Counted from the stretch's first letter, positions 9,458-19,332 are shown. The stretch is DNA of 34,817 nucleotides from Nemertoderma westbladi (GCA_032718475.1 JAUCBJ010000138.1:1-34817), one strand, 5' to 3'. The notes: generated by a model from the letters alone, not told the origin. Program-made: numbers and translations.

Positions 9458-12400
9458 ATGTCTGATACTAAGCAGAACCTGTCAGACAGTATATTAGATG
9501 TAACTATCTGCGACTCAGATAGAGACGTACAACCGTCTGGTCATAAATCCAGTTCACCTCCCACTGTGAGGAAGGTCATCCCTCCAGTAGTAATAACAGA
9601 ACCTAGGCTAGTCCAACATCGTAGGTCTATCATAGGCACTCGAGCTCAGGTCAAGCGGGACCAAGAAGCAGCGGAACAGCAACAACCCGCGAGTCAAGAA
9701 CTTATTCCTCAGCGGCCCAGCAGCTCCAGTAGTGAGGATACTGTAGAGCTGACACCCGAGCGCGGAGCAGAGATGACGGATGAGGTTTATACGGATCCCC
9801 TTCTCATCCTTCCTGCAGCCGTACTCACTAGGTTATTGATCGCGGTGGAAGAACACCAGATCGATTGGGCGAGGAGTCAACGATCAACTAGAGATAGTTA
9901 TGCGGGGTACGCGAGGGAAGAATTGAGGTCTATTGTCGAGTCGCAATGGAACTTCCCCGGACCCGGACTCCCGTTTGATTTATCAGAAGCTGCCTGGGAA
10001 GACATACACCGGATGGGAGTAGCCAAGGAAACCATCGATCCAGCTGTATGGAAGAGGTCCGCAGCCGGATACGCACAGGGATTCTTCAGCTCTATGGAGC
10101 GAGTAGAAAGACAACTATTTAAACAACCTCAAGGACCTCAAGAGCAGGAACAGCTGCTTTATCAAGTTAGAGAAAGAGTTCTGCGAATTAGGCTAATCTT
10201 ATCTGCCTTTGAGGAGGCTTCTAAAAGAAGACAAGACACGTCGTTGCAAGTTGCCGTAAAGACTTGGCTTCAAAGGGTGAGACGCCAGGTTCAAGGAGCA
10301 GCTCAGTGGAAAGCTCAGTTGGAGGAGCGCTCAACCCATGGAGAATCGTCGGACGCTACCTTTTCCCAAGTGGAAAGTGAAGCGACGGCAGAGAAACCGC
10401 ATAAGAAGGATGCCATCGATATCTATCTGTCAGACTATCAGCGTTTTTTGGGAGATGAAGAGTTGAGGAGAAGGCTAGAGGGACTTAGCCCTAATAGCGA
10501 AGGAGCCAAACTCGTGTTAGATGCGATTGATGTGGATAGGTTAGCGGCGAACCAAGCTAAATTCGATGAACAACTCCGCATCGCTAGAGAAAAGGAAGAA
10601 CAAGTAAGGAAAAAACGTATAGAAGATAGAAAGACAGCAGCAGCGGCAGTGGCAGCGGCAGAAGCGGAAAGAAAGGCAGCAGAGGCAGCGGCAGAAAAGA
10701 AAGCGGCAGCGGCAGAAGCGGAAAGAAAGGCAGCAGAGGCAGCGGCAGAAAAGAAAGCGGCAGCGGCAGAAGCGGAAAGGAAAGCGGCAGCGGCAGAAGC
10801 GGAAAGAAAGATAGCAGTGGCAGAAGCAGAACGGAGGGCATCTGAAGAGACAAGCCAACTAGAGTTGGAAAATCTTCAAGAGAGGCAAGATAACTTTAAT
10901 AAACAGTTAACAGCTAGTAATATGCAGATGATGAATCTATCTACTCCCAAACGACAAGGTTATACATCATCTGAGGAAGGCGATACCACCGACGCTGAAG
11001 GCGGAGGAAATCGATCCCGCCTAAGCAGACGTAAAAGAACATTCCACCGTCAGAAATTGCCTGATTTGCCTCCAGCTGTTAGAAGGCAACTAAATAACAC
11101 CAACTTAGAGAGTACAGAACCCACAGACCAAATAATTACAATAGAAAGGCTCCCTACTATAGTAGATGAGCCTGAAATAAGTAGGCCTGTTCTTGAAATC
11201 ACCCCTTCGGTAATAGACACACCTGTGCTCCCTGAAGCTACCTATAAATTCCCTCTGCATAGCACTAAGCTACCTGTGCCCCGTAGAACTGCCCAGGAGA
11301 CAGTTCAGGTCCTGGACCCCGAGCGAAATATTCCAAATTTGTCGCCCGTTGTCCCTCGTCTGCCCGCTACGACGTTGGCGGATCCCGTTTCGGCGGTTGA
11401 TTGGGTAGACGAGAGACGGCGGGGGATGGATATTCTCCTAGGAGAGATGAAGGAGAATCGGATACGCTCTTCCCAACAGGTCCGAGAGTTGGAAGGGACT
11501 GTCCAACATTTAAAAGGAACGGTGAGGGAAAGTAAGTTAGAGTTGCAAGAAGTGCAGCAAAGTATCGCGTTAGAACGCGATAAATTAGTAAACTTAAAAA
11601 AGGGTATACCACCACCCTCTGTAACAATGTGTCAACCCGTTAGGTCTGAAGTATCTCATGCGCAAGGTGTGGAGCCTACACGCATCTATACTGCTAGCGA
11701 AGTAGAAACTCCTATAGTGAACCCTATTAAGGGTAATTATAGACCTGTTGATAGTGATATTCCCTATAGACCGGATCATAATCCGAGAAATTTATATACC
11801 GATAACTCGATATTAAATAGCACGATGGCCCAAGAAAGTTTTACGCGTCAAATGGCTAGAACCGAAGCCCGGCAAGCGGTAAAGGTTGGAGAGATCGTCA
11901 AGTTCAATGGAGATGAGATGAAATGGTTACCTTTTAATGAATATTACAAAGATAACATACAGAACTCTGTACTATCTAATGGAGAAAAGCTTAGATACCT
12001 CATCGAGTGCTTGGAAGGATCTCCCAAGTTAATGGCGTTAAAGTTTATTGGACATCCAGACGGATTAAGACAAGTTTGGGATACACTAAACATCAGGTAT
12101 GGTAATAGGAATAATATCGCTGGGTACTTGTATGCAAAGTTAGTAGCGCCCCGAAAGTTTATTAGTAGCGGAATTATCGAGTTTTCCGATGAGATCCAGG
12201 AGATCTGCAGACAATTAGATTGGCTAGGTAAGTCTCATGAGTATCAGAACACTATGGTTATTAGAGCAGTGGCTTCTACTTTACCTAAAGGTGGAGTAGG
12301 TACACGCTGGGATAAGAAAGTGTTATATATGATGGAACAACAACGGCGAGACCCTACCATGGCTGATCTCATGTCATTCCTAGATGGAGAAGTGAAATTA

Positions 12401-13264
12401 CAGCTCCTGAAACTGTCTAGGGAGAAAACACCGGAAAACAAGGTAAGTAAAAAACCCGTCTCTAGGAGAAAAATAACACCAGTATGTTATACCGATGACG
12501 GCGAAAGCCAGACTTCTCAAGGAGAAGATAGCGGGAAGGACACGGATAGATCTTATTACGTGAATAAAATGCCTAAAGATCAGGTAAGTAAATTCAAGTC
12601 TCGAACAAATGACAGGAGGGAACAGGTAAGAAAAACTCCTCCCACGTCTCCCAAGAGAATTCAGGTGAGAAAGCCCGAAGAAAGGGCAAGTGTACACAAT
12701 GTGACTCAAAATAAGGTAAGTAACATCAAACCAAAATGTGCGCTGTGTGACGGGACCCACCATTTGAATAGGTGTGATGAATTTCTAAAGAAATCATTAA
12801 CGGAGAGACGCGAAGTCATGTGGGATAAGCGGTTATGTTATAATTGCCTCAGACAAGGACACCAACGGCGAACCTGTTTCTCTGACATAAGGTGTGCAAA
12901 GTGTGGTGCGAAACATCATATCTTGTTGCACGCTGAATTCGATCGAAATAGTCCGAATCAGGTAAGTGATTCCGAGCTACATGTCCAATTCAGTGATGTG
13001 AACGACACTGATCAATCTGAGATGGAAGGATTCTATACAGACGAGTTCTCCGACGAAAACGAATCCTGTTACATGATAAATACCGCAGTGTATCGAGCAC
13101 TCACCTATGAAAAGGATATAGACAACGACTTCACTCTAACTACTTCTGAACGACAACCATCTTGGAAAGAGCCATCTTCCAATATAGGGATCCGAGAGTT
13201 TCCTGTGGTGCAAGTAAGGGTGCACGGACCTAAACGGAGTTATGTAGTGAACGTAGTACCATGA
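9458..13264 (+). CDS. BEL/Pao Gag-like protein, unusually long (1268 aa)
   Basis: Capsid/nucleocapsid precursor of the retroelement. Residues ~816-980 resemble the central domain of Pao Gag proteins (DUF1759), with FNGDEMKWLPF and the later YGNRNNI. Near the C-terminus are three zinc-binding segments typical of Pao: CALC...H...C (from ~1095), CYNC-GH-C as CX2CX4HX4C (from ~1127), and CAKCGAKHH. The first ~800 residues are an unfamiliar extension with acidic and Ser-rich parts, an Ala/Lys/Glu-rich repeated coiled coil (~378-481, units like KAAEAAAEKKAAAAEAER) and a second coiled coil (~647-715). The last residues look like the start of the aspartic-protease domain, but the frame then closes where pol should continue, marking the deletion. 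The ATG at 9458 is the first in frame after the leader. The frame has no stop over 3.8 kb. Confidence 0.88.
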   Translation: MSDTKQNLSDSILDVTICDSDRDVQPSGHKSSSPPTVRKVIPPVVITEPRLVQHRRSIIGTRAQVKRDQEAAEQQQPASQELIPQRPSSSSSEDTVELTPERGAEMTDEVYTDPLLILPAAVLTRLLIAVEEHQIDWARSQRSTRDSYAGYAREELRSIVESQWNFPGPGLPFDLSEAAWEDIHRMGVAKETIDPAVWKRSAAGYAQGFFSSMERVERQLFKQPQGPQEQEQLLYQVRERVLRIRLILSAFEEASKRRQDTSLQVAVKTWLQRVRRQVQGAAQWKAQLEERSTHGESSDATFSQVESEATAEKPHKKDAIDIYLSDYQRFLGDEELRRRLEGLSPNSEGAKLVLDAIDVDRLAANQAKFDEQLRIAREKEEQVRKKRIEDRKTAAAAVAAAEAERKAAEAAAEKKAAAAEAERKAAEAAAEKKAAAAEAERKAAAAEAERKIAVAEAERRASEETSQLELENLQERQDNFNKQLTASNMQMMNLSTPKRQGYTSSEEGDTTDAEGGGNRSRLSRRKRTFHRQKLPDLPPAVRRQLNNTNLESTEPTDQIITIERLPTIVDEPEISRPVLEITPSVIDTPVLPEATYKFPLHSTKLPVPRRTAQETVQVLDPERNIPNLSPVVPRLPATTLADPVSAVDWVDERRRGMDILLGEMKENRIRSSQQVRELEGTVQHLKGTVRESKLELQEVQQSIALERDKLVNLKKGIPPPSVTMCQPVRSEVSHAQGVEPTRIYTASEVETPIVNPIKGNYRPVDSDIPYRPDHNPRNLYTDNSILNSTMAQESFTRQMARTEARQAVKVGEIVKFNGDEMKWLPFNEYYKDNIQNSVLSNGEKLRYLIECLEGSPKLMALKFIGHPDGLRQVWDTLNIRYGNRNNIAGYLYAKLVAPRKFISSGIIEFSDEIQEICRQLDWLGKSHEYQNTMVIRAVASTLPKGGVGTRWDKKVLYMMEQQRRDPTMADLMSFLDGEVKLQLLKLSREKTPENKVSKKPVSRRKITPVCYTDDGESQTSQGEDSGKDTDRSYYVNKMPKDQVSKFKSRTNDRREQVRKTPPTSPKRIQVRKPEERASVHNVTQNKVSNIKPKCALCDGTHHLNRCDEFLKKSLTERREVMWDKRLCYNCLRQGHQRRTCFSDIRCAKCGAKHHILLHAEFDRNSPNQVSDSELHVQFSDVNDTDQSEMEGFYTDEFSDENESCYMINTAVYRALTYEKDIDNDFTLTTSERQPSWKEPSSNIGIREFPVVQVRVHGPKRSYVVNVVP
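12225..12967 (+). promoter_or_regulatory. Cluster of seven 5'-splice-site consensus sequences inside gag
   Basis: Donor-like 9-mers lie at 12225 (TAGGTAAGT), 12440 (AAGGTAAGT), 12581 (CAGGTAAGT), 12623 (CAGGTAAGA), 12662 (CAGGTGAGA), 12713 (AAGGTAAGT) and 12959 (CAGGTAAGT). The last six are in one codon phase and encode Gln/Lys-Val-Ser/Arg. Four perfect MAGGTAAGT in about 530 bp is far above chance. They could serve alternative splicing to the downstream ORFs or bind U1 snRNP to protect the long RNA from early polyadenylation; both roles are inference. Confidence 0.6.
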
Positions 13265-14592
13265 TAGATGGGTTAATACGTGTTGGAGGTCGGCTCACCA
13301 ACGCCCCATTATCCTTTGACACTAAGTTTCCCATACTTATTAGAAATCTTGATATACAGATCAAGATAATTGTAGATGTTCATAGCAAACTGTATCATGC
13401 TGGTAGAGAACGAGTTCTGAGCGAAATTCGAACTCGCTACTATTTTTATAAACCCCGTAGGGCTCTGAACCAAGTTCTTAGGAACTGCATACCCTGTAGG
13501 AAAGCATTCAGTAGGCCTTTAACACAGCGAGAGGCAGAATTACCTAGGGAAAGAGTAAGCTTCTATGAACCACCCTTTACTAATACCGGTGTGGATTTAT
13601 TTGGCCCTATTGAAGTATATCGTGCCCGGACTATAGTCAAGAGATGGTGTGTCATCTTCGTTTGTATGACTTGTAGAGCTATCCATCTCGATATGGTAAA
13701 CGATCTATCCACCAACAGCTTCGTGTTGAGTTTACGACGACAGATCGCTCGCTTCGGAACCAGTAACACGATGAGATCGGATAAGGGAACGAACTTCATT
13801 GGCGCCAACAACGAAATTCAAGCTTACGTAAAGGACTGGAACAAAAGACAGGTGGACGATCAGCTAAGGATAACAGCGTCTAGCTGGACCTTCAACGCCG
13901 CCGACGCCCCTTGGTAGGGAGGAAGTTGGGAGAGATTGATCAGGAGCGTGAAGACTGCGTTCCACTTTATTGTGCCTTGTCGCGCTTATCTCACCGACGA
14001 ACTATTGCGGACGTTAATGGAGGAAATCGCCGCCTATCTCAACGAAAGACCGCTTATGCCAGTCTCTTCAAATCCTGATTCCCTGGAAGCGCTAACACCC
14101 GCGCACTTTCTACTGAAGAAGCCCGTAGCCATGCTCCCACGATCGGAGATCACCGACGGAGACGAGTACTGCCGTCGAACCTGGCAACTTATGCAGTTGC
14201 TATCCCGTCGTTTCGCTGACCATTTCGAGAAACATTACCTGCCCACTCTACAACTTCGAACTAAGTGGTTTGCGCAGCAAGAAAACGTCAGCGCTGGAGA
14301 CATGGTGCTTATTGTGGACCCTGATCTCCCACGTAAGCGATGGCAAACAGGACGTATCATCGAGACTTATATCTCGAGCGATGGTTTGGTGCGATCAGTA
14401 GAACTCGTCGTCATGCGGCGGAACTTTAAGAAACCAGGGATAGTCTTTGAGACTCAACAGCTCAATCGCCCAGTGGGACGTTTATGTTTACTGGAAAGAG
14501 ACAGAGAGCTCTCCGGAAACTATGGAAGGCAAGAAACTCTTCCCACGACCACTTCCCTAATCCAACCGACATCTAGGGACTCCCCAACTTAA
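13261..14592 (+). pseudogene. BEL/Pao integrase with DUF5641-like tail, broken by one in-frame stop
   Basis: The integrase inserts the element's cDNA into the genome. Visible are the end of the RNase H-integrase linker (IRVGGRL), the zinc-binding HX4H (from codon ~40) and CX2C (codons 76-79), and the core with Asp in TGVDLFG (~111) and Asp in SDKGTNF (~173). A TAG at 13915-13917 (codon 219) stops the frame five codons before the catalytic Glu codon at 13930. The same frame then continues to 14592 through the rest of the core and a C-terminal domain like DUF5641 (GDMVLIVDPDLPRKRW). The stop makes the product inactive unless read through. The ATG at 13261 overlaps the gag stop as ATGA, in the -1 frame, but this is probably a by-product of the protease-to-RNase H deletion, whose right edge must lie near here. 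Confidence 0.85.
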
Positions 14593-16241
14593 TATCGTTC
14601 GGAGTGGGCGTGTGACTCTATTATTTTATATTATTTTTATCATTTTTATATTTATGTATGTATTACTATGTAATTTTATTATAATCGTTTTATTTAATTT
14701 AGAAGAATATTATTTTAGCGATTATTTTGTAGAATAGTGCAATATATTCGTGTATATTACGTACGTAATTACTTATATTATATTTAGTGAGACGGCGAAG
14801 AAATAATTATTTTTCTCTTTCCTTACTGTCCGTATTATATTATAAATACGTAACTACAGTAAGATGAAATGTCTGTACTTATTAAAGTACAATAAAGCCA
14901 CTACTATATTTAAGTATTATTGGTAGGCAGAGTATTAGGAATGCAAAGTTCAGATCCTCGTGTCTCGGCTAAACCAAGCTCTGGGTAGACCTTGGAAACG
15001 ACTTGCCTCTTCACACTGACATTGCTTCGTGCGATATTGCTCTCATACCGTATATTAAATAATACATATAGTAGCGTGATGTCCCTTTAACAGTAGCGTA
15101 TAACGCAAAATAAATCTGTTAAACCCTTTGACCATCTGTAATTCTAGTCGATTAAGATATCGTGGAACCCACCGATATACTTGAAAGACAAATTATAGAA
15201 TCAGTGGTTAACGTCCCCAGACAAGTTCTGGAATAAATCGGTGCCCATCTCAAATATTAATTAGTTAATATTTACAAATCAAATAAGTCAAAATCTGTAA
15301 AATTCAGATCCTTTAACAATTCTAGTCAATTAAGATATCGTAGCATTTACCGATATTCTTAAAGAGACAATTTTCCTAGAATTAAGGATCTTGTGTCCCT
15401 AGACATGTTCTAGAATCAAAATATGCCCATTTAATTATCAAATAATAAAATTTCAGGGAATAAATTTAAATTCATGTCTTTTAATGAATTTAATAAATTG
15501 CCATTTTACGCGATTTATAACATTCCCAAAATTCCATTAATTAATAGATCAAGGGAGCGGAGATTTATATTATTATGCGTATGCGTGTACGAAAGTCTCC
15601 CAAACATAGTTAATAGCCGATAAAATACGTAAAGTCATGTATAAACAGGACATTGACTATTAAAGAATTCCTATTAAATAACATCCCAGATCTGTATGCA
15701 TTGGAATTACTCTAATTCTACCGCTAGCTTTGCATAATGTCACCATAGCAACAACACGCTAGAATTAGAATTGAGTTAAACGAACAATAGAAAGCTTGTC
15801 CCATTGAATAGCATAGGGAATAAATAGCACACTGCTAGTATCCAAGGATACATAATAATACAGTGACATTCTGGAAGGCATTGACTAACGGACAAATGGC
15901 CCGAATGTGCGTAGTTGTGACCAGTTGTGTGGTATTTGTGAGTTTATAGGTGAATGTTACTGCTAAAGTGTGTTTACAGTAGCTAGTTGCAATCGTAAAG
16001 TAACCTAACTCTCCAAGGAATACCTGAAGTACATCTAAGCCTTTGGGACGGACAGTGGAGTGACTTGTGCCGGTTATCGTTGTCGTTGTACGGCTACGTC
16101 GTTGGCGAAAGTACAGCTACAGCGGTACATCGGCGCTGAGAATCTCCTACTGTCCGGGGGCAAGGGAGAAATAGGCAGCGACGCCCGCTCGCCTAACGAT
16201 ATATAAACTCATTATAATATTGGTGAACTTGTATAGCAGAT
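14593..16241 (+). other. Non-coding interior of the retroelement after integrase
   Basis: 1.65 kb of AT-rich DNA with no usable ORF. It includes a diverged two-copy repeat (15141-15450) and a GC-richer patch at 16040-16200 just before the next ORF. Regulatory or splice-acceptor sequences for the downstream ORFs would lie here. CTTGTATAGCAG ends 3 nt before the ATG at 16242 and could be an acceptor, though it lacks a good pyrimidine tract. Confidence 0.55.
15141..15450 (+). repeat. Diverged tandem duplication, ~178-bp period
   Basis: ATTCTAGTCGATTAAGATAT (15141) recurs as ATTCTAGTCAATTAAGATAT (15319). Shared pieces follow in the same order: ACCGATAT, AAAGACAA/GAGACAA, CCCAGACAAGTTCTGGAATA/CCTAGACATGTTCTAGAATC and GCCCAT. 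This is an old duplication within the element. Confidence 0.7.
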
Positions 16242-16640
16242 ATGACTGAATTAATAGAAGATGATCTTGGTATCAGGGAGAGATATACTCTACCTTTACA
16301 AGCGTTTGTCGATAGCTTGATACGCGGCGACGCTGATCCAACTACTACGGAGGACGATGGTCGTTATATCGAACCACCAATGTCCCAGGAGCAACTTACG
16401 CGTGAATTGGATTATAGAAAGTTCACTGCTCGCTACACTCATCGTAATGGTACGTATATGGACTTCTTGACCACTGGTCATCCTATTGATTTACACGACA
16501 CGGACGATGTAGACACCGAAAGGGAAATGGTTTTATTTAAATATCATACCCAGCGGAGTCGAAACGATAAATCGAGAATAGAACACGAAAACTCTATTCG
16601 AAATCAGCTCGAAAGAAAGAACGTGGAAGAAGGCTTGTAA
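16242..16640 (+). CDS. Small ORF of unknown function in the retroelement (132 aa)
   Basis: I do not recognise this protein. It is acidic in its first half, rich in Asp, Glu, Thr, Tyr and Arg, has no signal peptide, membrane segment or zinc motif, and ends in a charged, possibly helical tail (SRIEHENSIRNQLERKN). It lies between integrase and the zinc-knuckle ORF in the place where retrovirus-like elements carry accessory or envelope genes. It is not in the same frame as the 591-aa ORF, so a joined product would need splicing. Codon-like composition and the clean ATG favour a real gene or exon; chance remains possible. Confidence 0.45.
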   Translation: MTELIEDDLGIRERYTLPLQAFVDSLIRGDADPTTTEDDGRYIEPPMSQEQLTRELDYRKFTARYTHRNGTYMDFLTTGHPIDLHDTDDVDTEREMVLFKYHTQRSRNDKSRIEHENSIRNQLERKNVEEGL

Positions 16641-17487
16641 AGACAAATATAGGCGAACCACTGGAGAAGAGACATATGTTAATGTCCAGGGTCCATAGTG
16701 TGAATAGTTTTCCCCGGGGCACGGGTGCTCGCGGGCGGTCTCCTTCGGGAGGCTGTAAATTTCTCTTCCTTCATCGTTTTCCTGTAATTATTGTGATCAG
16801 TGTCACAATTAAAAGACAAGAATGAATGATGACGTGATGGAAAACTTGTCCATTGTGGTGTCTTATGGATACTACCCTATATCCTTCCTCCTCTTTACTC
16901 CCTTCATCGATCGACCAATCATAGTGGTATCTTGGTATGGATCATACCTCATCCTAATATTTCATCCCACCTTCTTTTCCCAACGTGCTCGGAGCTTCGG
17001 GAAACGAATACTAAACCTCCCATCCCTTACTGTTCATTTGTATGCTAATATTGGTGTCCGCACCTCCTGTCCATGTCATATTCTGTTGATATTTATGATA
17101 TCAACTTCCACCCTCTCGTTCTTGATTAGATAATCAACCACTTCCTAATTTCCTCAAGTCCACATCCGTGAAACAAGGACTGAAAGGAGACGCGGATAGT
17201 TTGTGAACAACTGGTACCATTATGTGTCATAAATCTGGTTGCTCACCTCCCTTAATGATTGGGGATATGAATCTTATGTAGAACCACTGAGGCAAACATA
17301 TCTTTGAACTAGTGTTTACCTCATCGCACTGGGGATAAATTCAGTTGGAGATAGTCCTCGAATGTAACAATCCTCCTACTGAACTCGTATTTCGGAATAC
17401 TTCTGAATACGACCTAGGTCTCCCCCTGCTCTCTACCACTACCATCAATGTCACTGTCGGAAAACATATTGGGCATACAACAGGAAT
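16641..17487 (+). other. Gap between the two downstream ORFs
   Basis: An 847-bp stretch. It contains a GC-rich patch with a perfect UUCG hairpin (16738-16753) and a 103-codon open frame (16822-17133) encoding a hydrophobic peptide with two or three possible membrane segments. I do not trust that frame as a gene because it has no known motif and the composition is pyrimidine-rich. The frame of the 591-aa ORF is open upstream to 17407, so an exon could begin before its ATG. Confidence 0.4.
16738..16753 (+). other. Hairpin with UUCG tetraloop
   Basis: GUCUCC and GGAGGC form a 6-bp stem (one G-U) closed by C(UUCG)G, among the most stable RNA tetraloops. It sits in a GC-rich island (16715-16755) within AT-rich retroelement DNA and may be an RNA structural element. 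Confidence 0.5.
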
Positions 17488-19263
17488 ATGGAGAACATTC
17501 CATACCCTTTCGTTGATACTCAGCTGATTGCTCCTTGGGCCGAAGGCCGAGGTTTCTTTCGCACTATGTATGCCAATACACCCAGCGGCATTACTAAAGT
17601 ACAACGGACATCCATCGGACATCTTGCCTTTCAAGAATATGGTTGGAATTTCAAAGTTGGAAATCCTATAAATTACCAGCAAGTATATGGAGATCATTAC
17701 TCTCGTTTATATTTTGATGGACCATTAACTGCGCCTGGTGCCGTATATAGCTTTATGAGTGTTCCCCTTCGCCCTTCCTTAGCTATATACACGATCTTTG
17801 AAAACGCAGCACTTGCCGGTTGGCTAGCCGATGTGTGCAGTCGTACCATACGCGCTCATCCGTTAATACTTGGAACTAAACTCGCCAAGTTAGACGAACA
17901 CAATAAGTTCATACGTTTCGAATGTTTCCGGCGCTTTCTGACTCCGTTCCGTAACGTCGATAGTCAGTTCAAGGATCGCGCGCTGACCAAGCTCAGTCTT
18001 AGAGACTCAGCTGCGGAGAAACTGAGTAGCGCTGGATTTGCCGTGTTTCAAGACGTTTGTATACAGAACTCACATTCATCTGTTATACAAAGACCCCGAA
18101 TACCTACAGGTTATTCTGTCGTGGAAATACAGACAGTGGGTCCACTTACGGAAACCGACGCACCCACTTCGTCTATGCAGCTGGAGGATGAACCAGTATG
18201 CTTGGAATCCGAGGCGATTCAACCTACGGCTTCTCGGAGCAGTGACAATGATTATGTCATAGAGTGGTATCAAGGTCTACAGCGTCTCACAGCGTACGAT
18301 TATCAACACGCCAACTACGTTTCCCGAAAACGTTGTCGATTATGCGCATCGAGAGACCACTTCACTCCTCTAGACTCGAGCGTACCTTGTTCCTATTTCC
18401 TCGAACAACCGATGATGGAAATATATTGTGCTTATTGCCGGCTTAATAACTCTCATATATTTGCCGTCTGCCCACAATTTATGACTCAATGTCACTACTG
18501 TCAATTTAAAGGACATGAAAGTTACAATTGTCCCTTTAATCGCGATTTAGAGAGCGTAGACGAGATGATCACCCTGCGATACATCCGAGCTTGGGAAGCG
18601 AACGCAGATTTACATTGCGAATCCAGACATCGCTATTACCCTGGACGAGCTTACGAGGGAGTTTACGCGTTCCATCCTTACCTATTCGCGTCGATTGAAC
18701 AGAAAACACGCGTACCAAGTTACGAGTTAATAAAGCGTGTTGGTGAGTGTATTTCCACCAAGTTTGTCAGGAAATACCTTAGAAACGTTAACCCCAATGA
18801 TATAACCACATATCACCTGATCAATTTTATCCGTCAGGACCCTGAGTATGGCGACATTTTCGTGAACTCGCATCCTGAACTCCAGGAAGTATCTCGGCGC
18901 CCATATGAATATCGAACCCGAGAACGCGAGCTGGAGAGAACCATTAAACCGAGAAAGTTCCTCACCACTCACGGTCCACCCACCGCTAGTGTCCAGACGA
19001 CCCGTCAAGGACCCGTAGGAGCTGCTGTCCTAAGACGCGCTCTAAAGGCCGTTAGATCTCACTCCACTGAGGTTGATATTAATCAACCAGGTACTTCGAC
19101 CGGCGGGTATACCGATCGTAACCCTGCACCTTCTGATGCAATTATATTGCACCCTTCGCCTAGGAGCTACAGCCCTCCTCGTAAAGTGGCTCGCCCCAAA
19201 GAGAAAAGGACTCTTGCTAACCTCAAGAAACTGCGTAAACGCCGTCCGCGTAAGAAAGACTAA
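17488..19263 (+). CDS. Accessory protein with three zinc knuckles and basic tail (591 aa)
   Basis: I cannot assign this protein to a family. The first ~270 residues have no motif I know. From residue ~283 to ~349 come three zinc-knuckle-like units: CX2CX4HX9C, CX2CX5HX4C and a canonical CX2CX4HX4C (CHYCQFKGHESYNC). The C-terminus is strongly basic (KKLRKRRPRKKD) and could be a nuclear localisation or RNA-binding tail. It has no signal peptide or clear membrane segment, so it is not a typical envelope protein. It ends 79 bp before the 3' LTR. An intact 1.8-kb frame in a recent insertion suggests it is used. Nucleic-acid binding is likely from the knuckles; a role as second nucleocapsid, RNA-export factor or regulator is inference. 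Expression probably needs a spliced RNA. Confidence 0.7.
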   Translation: MENIPYPFVDTQLIAPWAEGRGFFRTMYANTPSGITKVQRTSIGHLAFQEYGWNFKVGNPINYQQVYGDHYSRLYFDGPLTAPGAVYSFMSVPLRPSLAIYTIFENAALAGWLADVCSRTIRAHPLILGTKLAKLDEHNKFIRFECFRRFLTPFRNVDSQFKDRALTKLSLRDSAAEKLSSAGFAVFQDVCIQNSHSSVIQRPRIPTGYSVVEIQTVGPLTETDAPTSSMQLEDEPVCLESEAIQPTASRSSDNDYVIEWYQGLQRLTAYDYQHANYVSRKRCRLCASRDHFTPLDSSVPCSYFLEQPMMEIYCAYCRLNNSHIFAVCPQFMTQCHYCQFKGHESYNCPFNRDLESVDEMITLRYIRAWEANADLHCESRHRYYPGRAYEGVYAFHPYLFASIEQKTRVPSYELIKRVGECISTKFVRKYLRNVNPNDITTYHLINFIRQDPEYGDIFVNSHPELQEVSRRPYEYRTRERELERTIKPRKFLTTHGPPTASVQTTRQGPVGAAVLRRALKAVRSHSTEVDINQPGTSTGGYTDRNPAPSDAIILHPSPRSYSPPRKVARPKEKRTLANLKKLRKRRPRKKD

Positions 19264-19332
19264 CTGTTTAGAGTATTTTTATATTTTAGAAACTGTGATT
19301 TTGTATATTTTATAGACTTAAATCCCATTTTC

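Noticed and set aside
10541-10858. Minus-strand Cys/Arg/Phe- and Leu/Pro-rich ORFs opposite gag
   Set aside because: They mirror the Ala/Lys/Glu repeat of the gag coiled coil; the plus-strand gag frame explains the region.
13255-13270. ATGA overlap as a termination-reinitiation signal
   Set aside because: It sits at the deletion junction, so a by-product is more likely than a designed translational coupling.
16822-17133. Hydrophobic 103-codon ORF as an envelope remnant
   Set aside because: No signal peptide, fusion-peptide or cysteine pattern; the hydrophobicity follows from pyrimidine-rich DNA.
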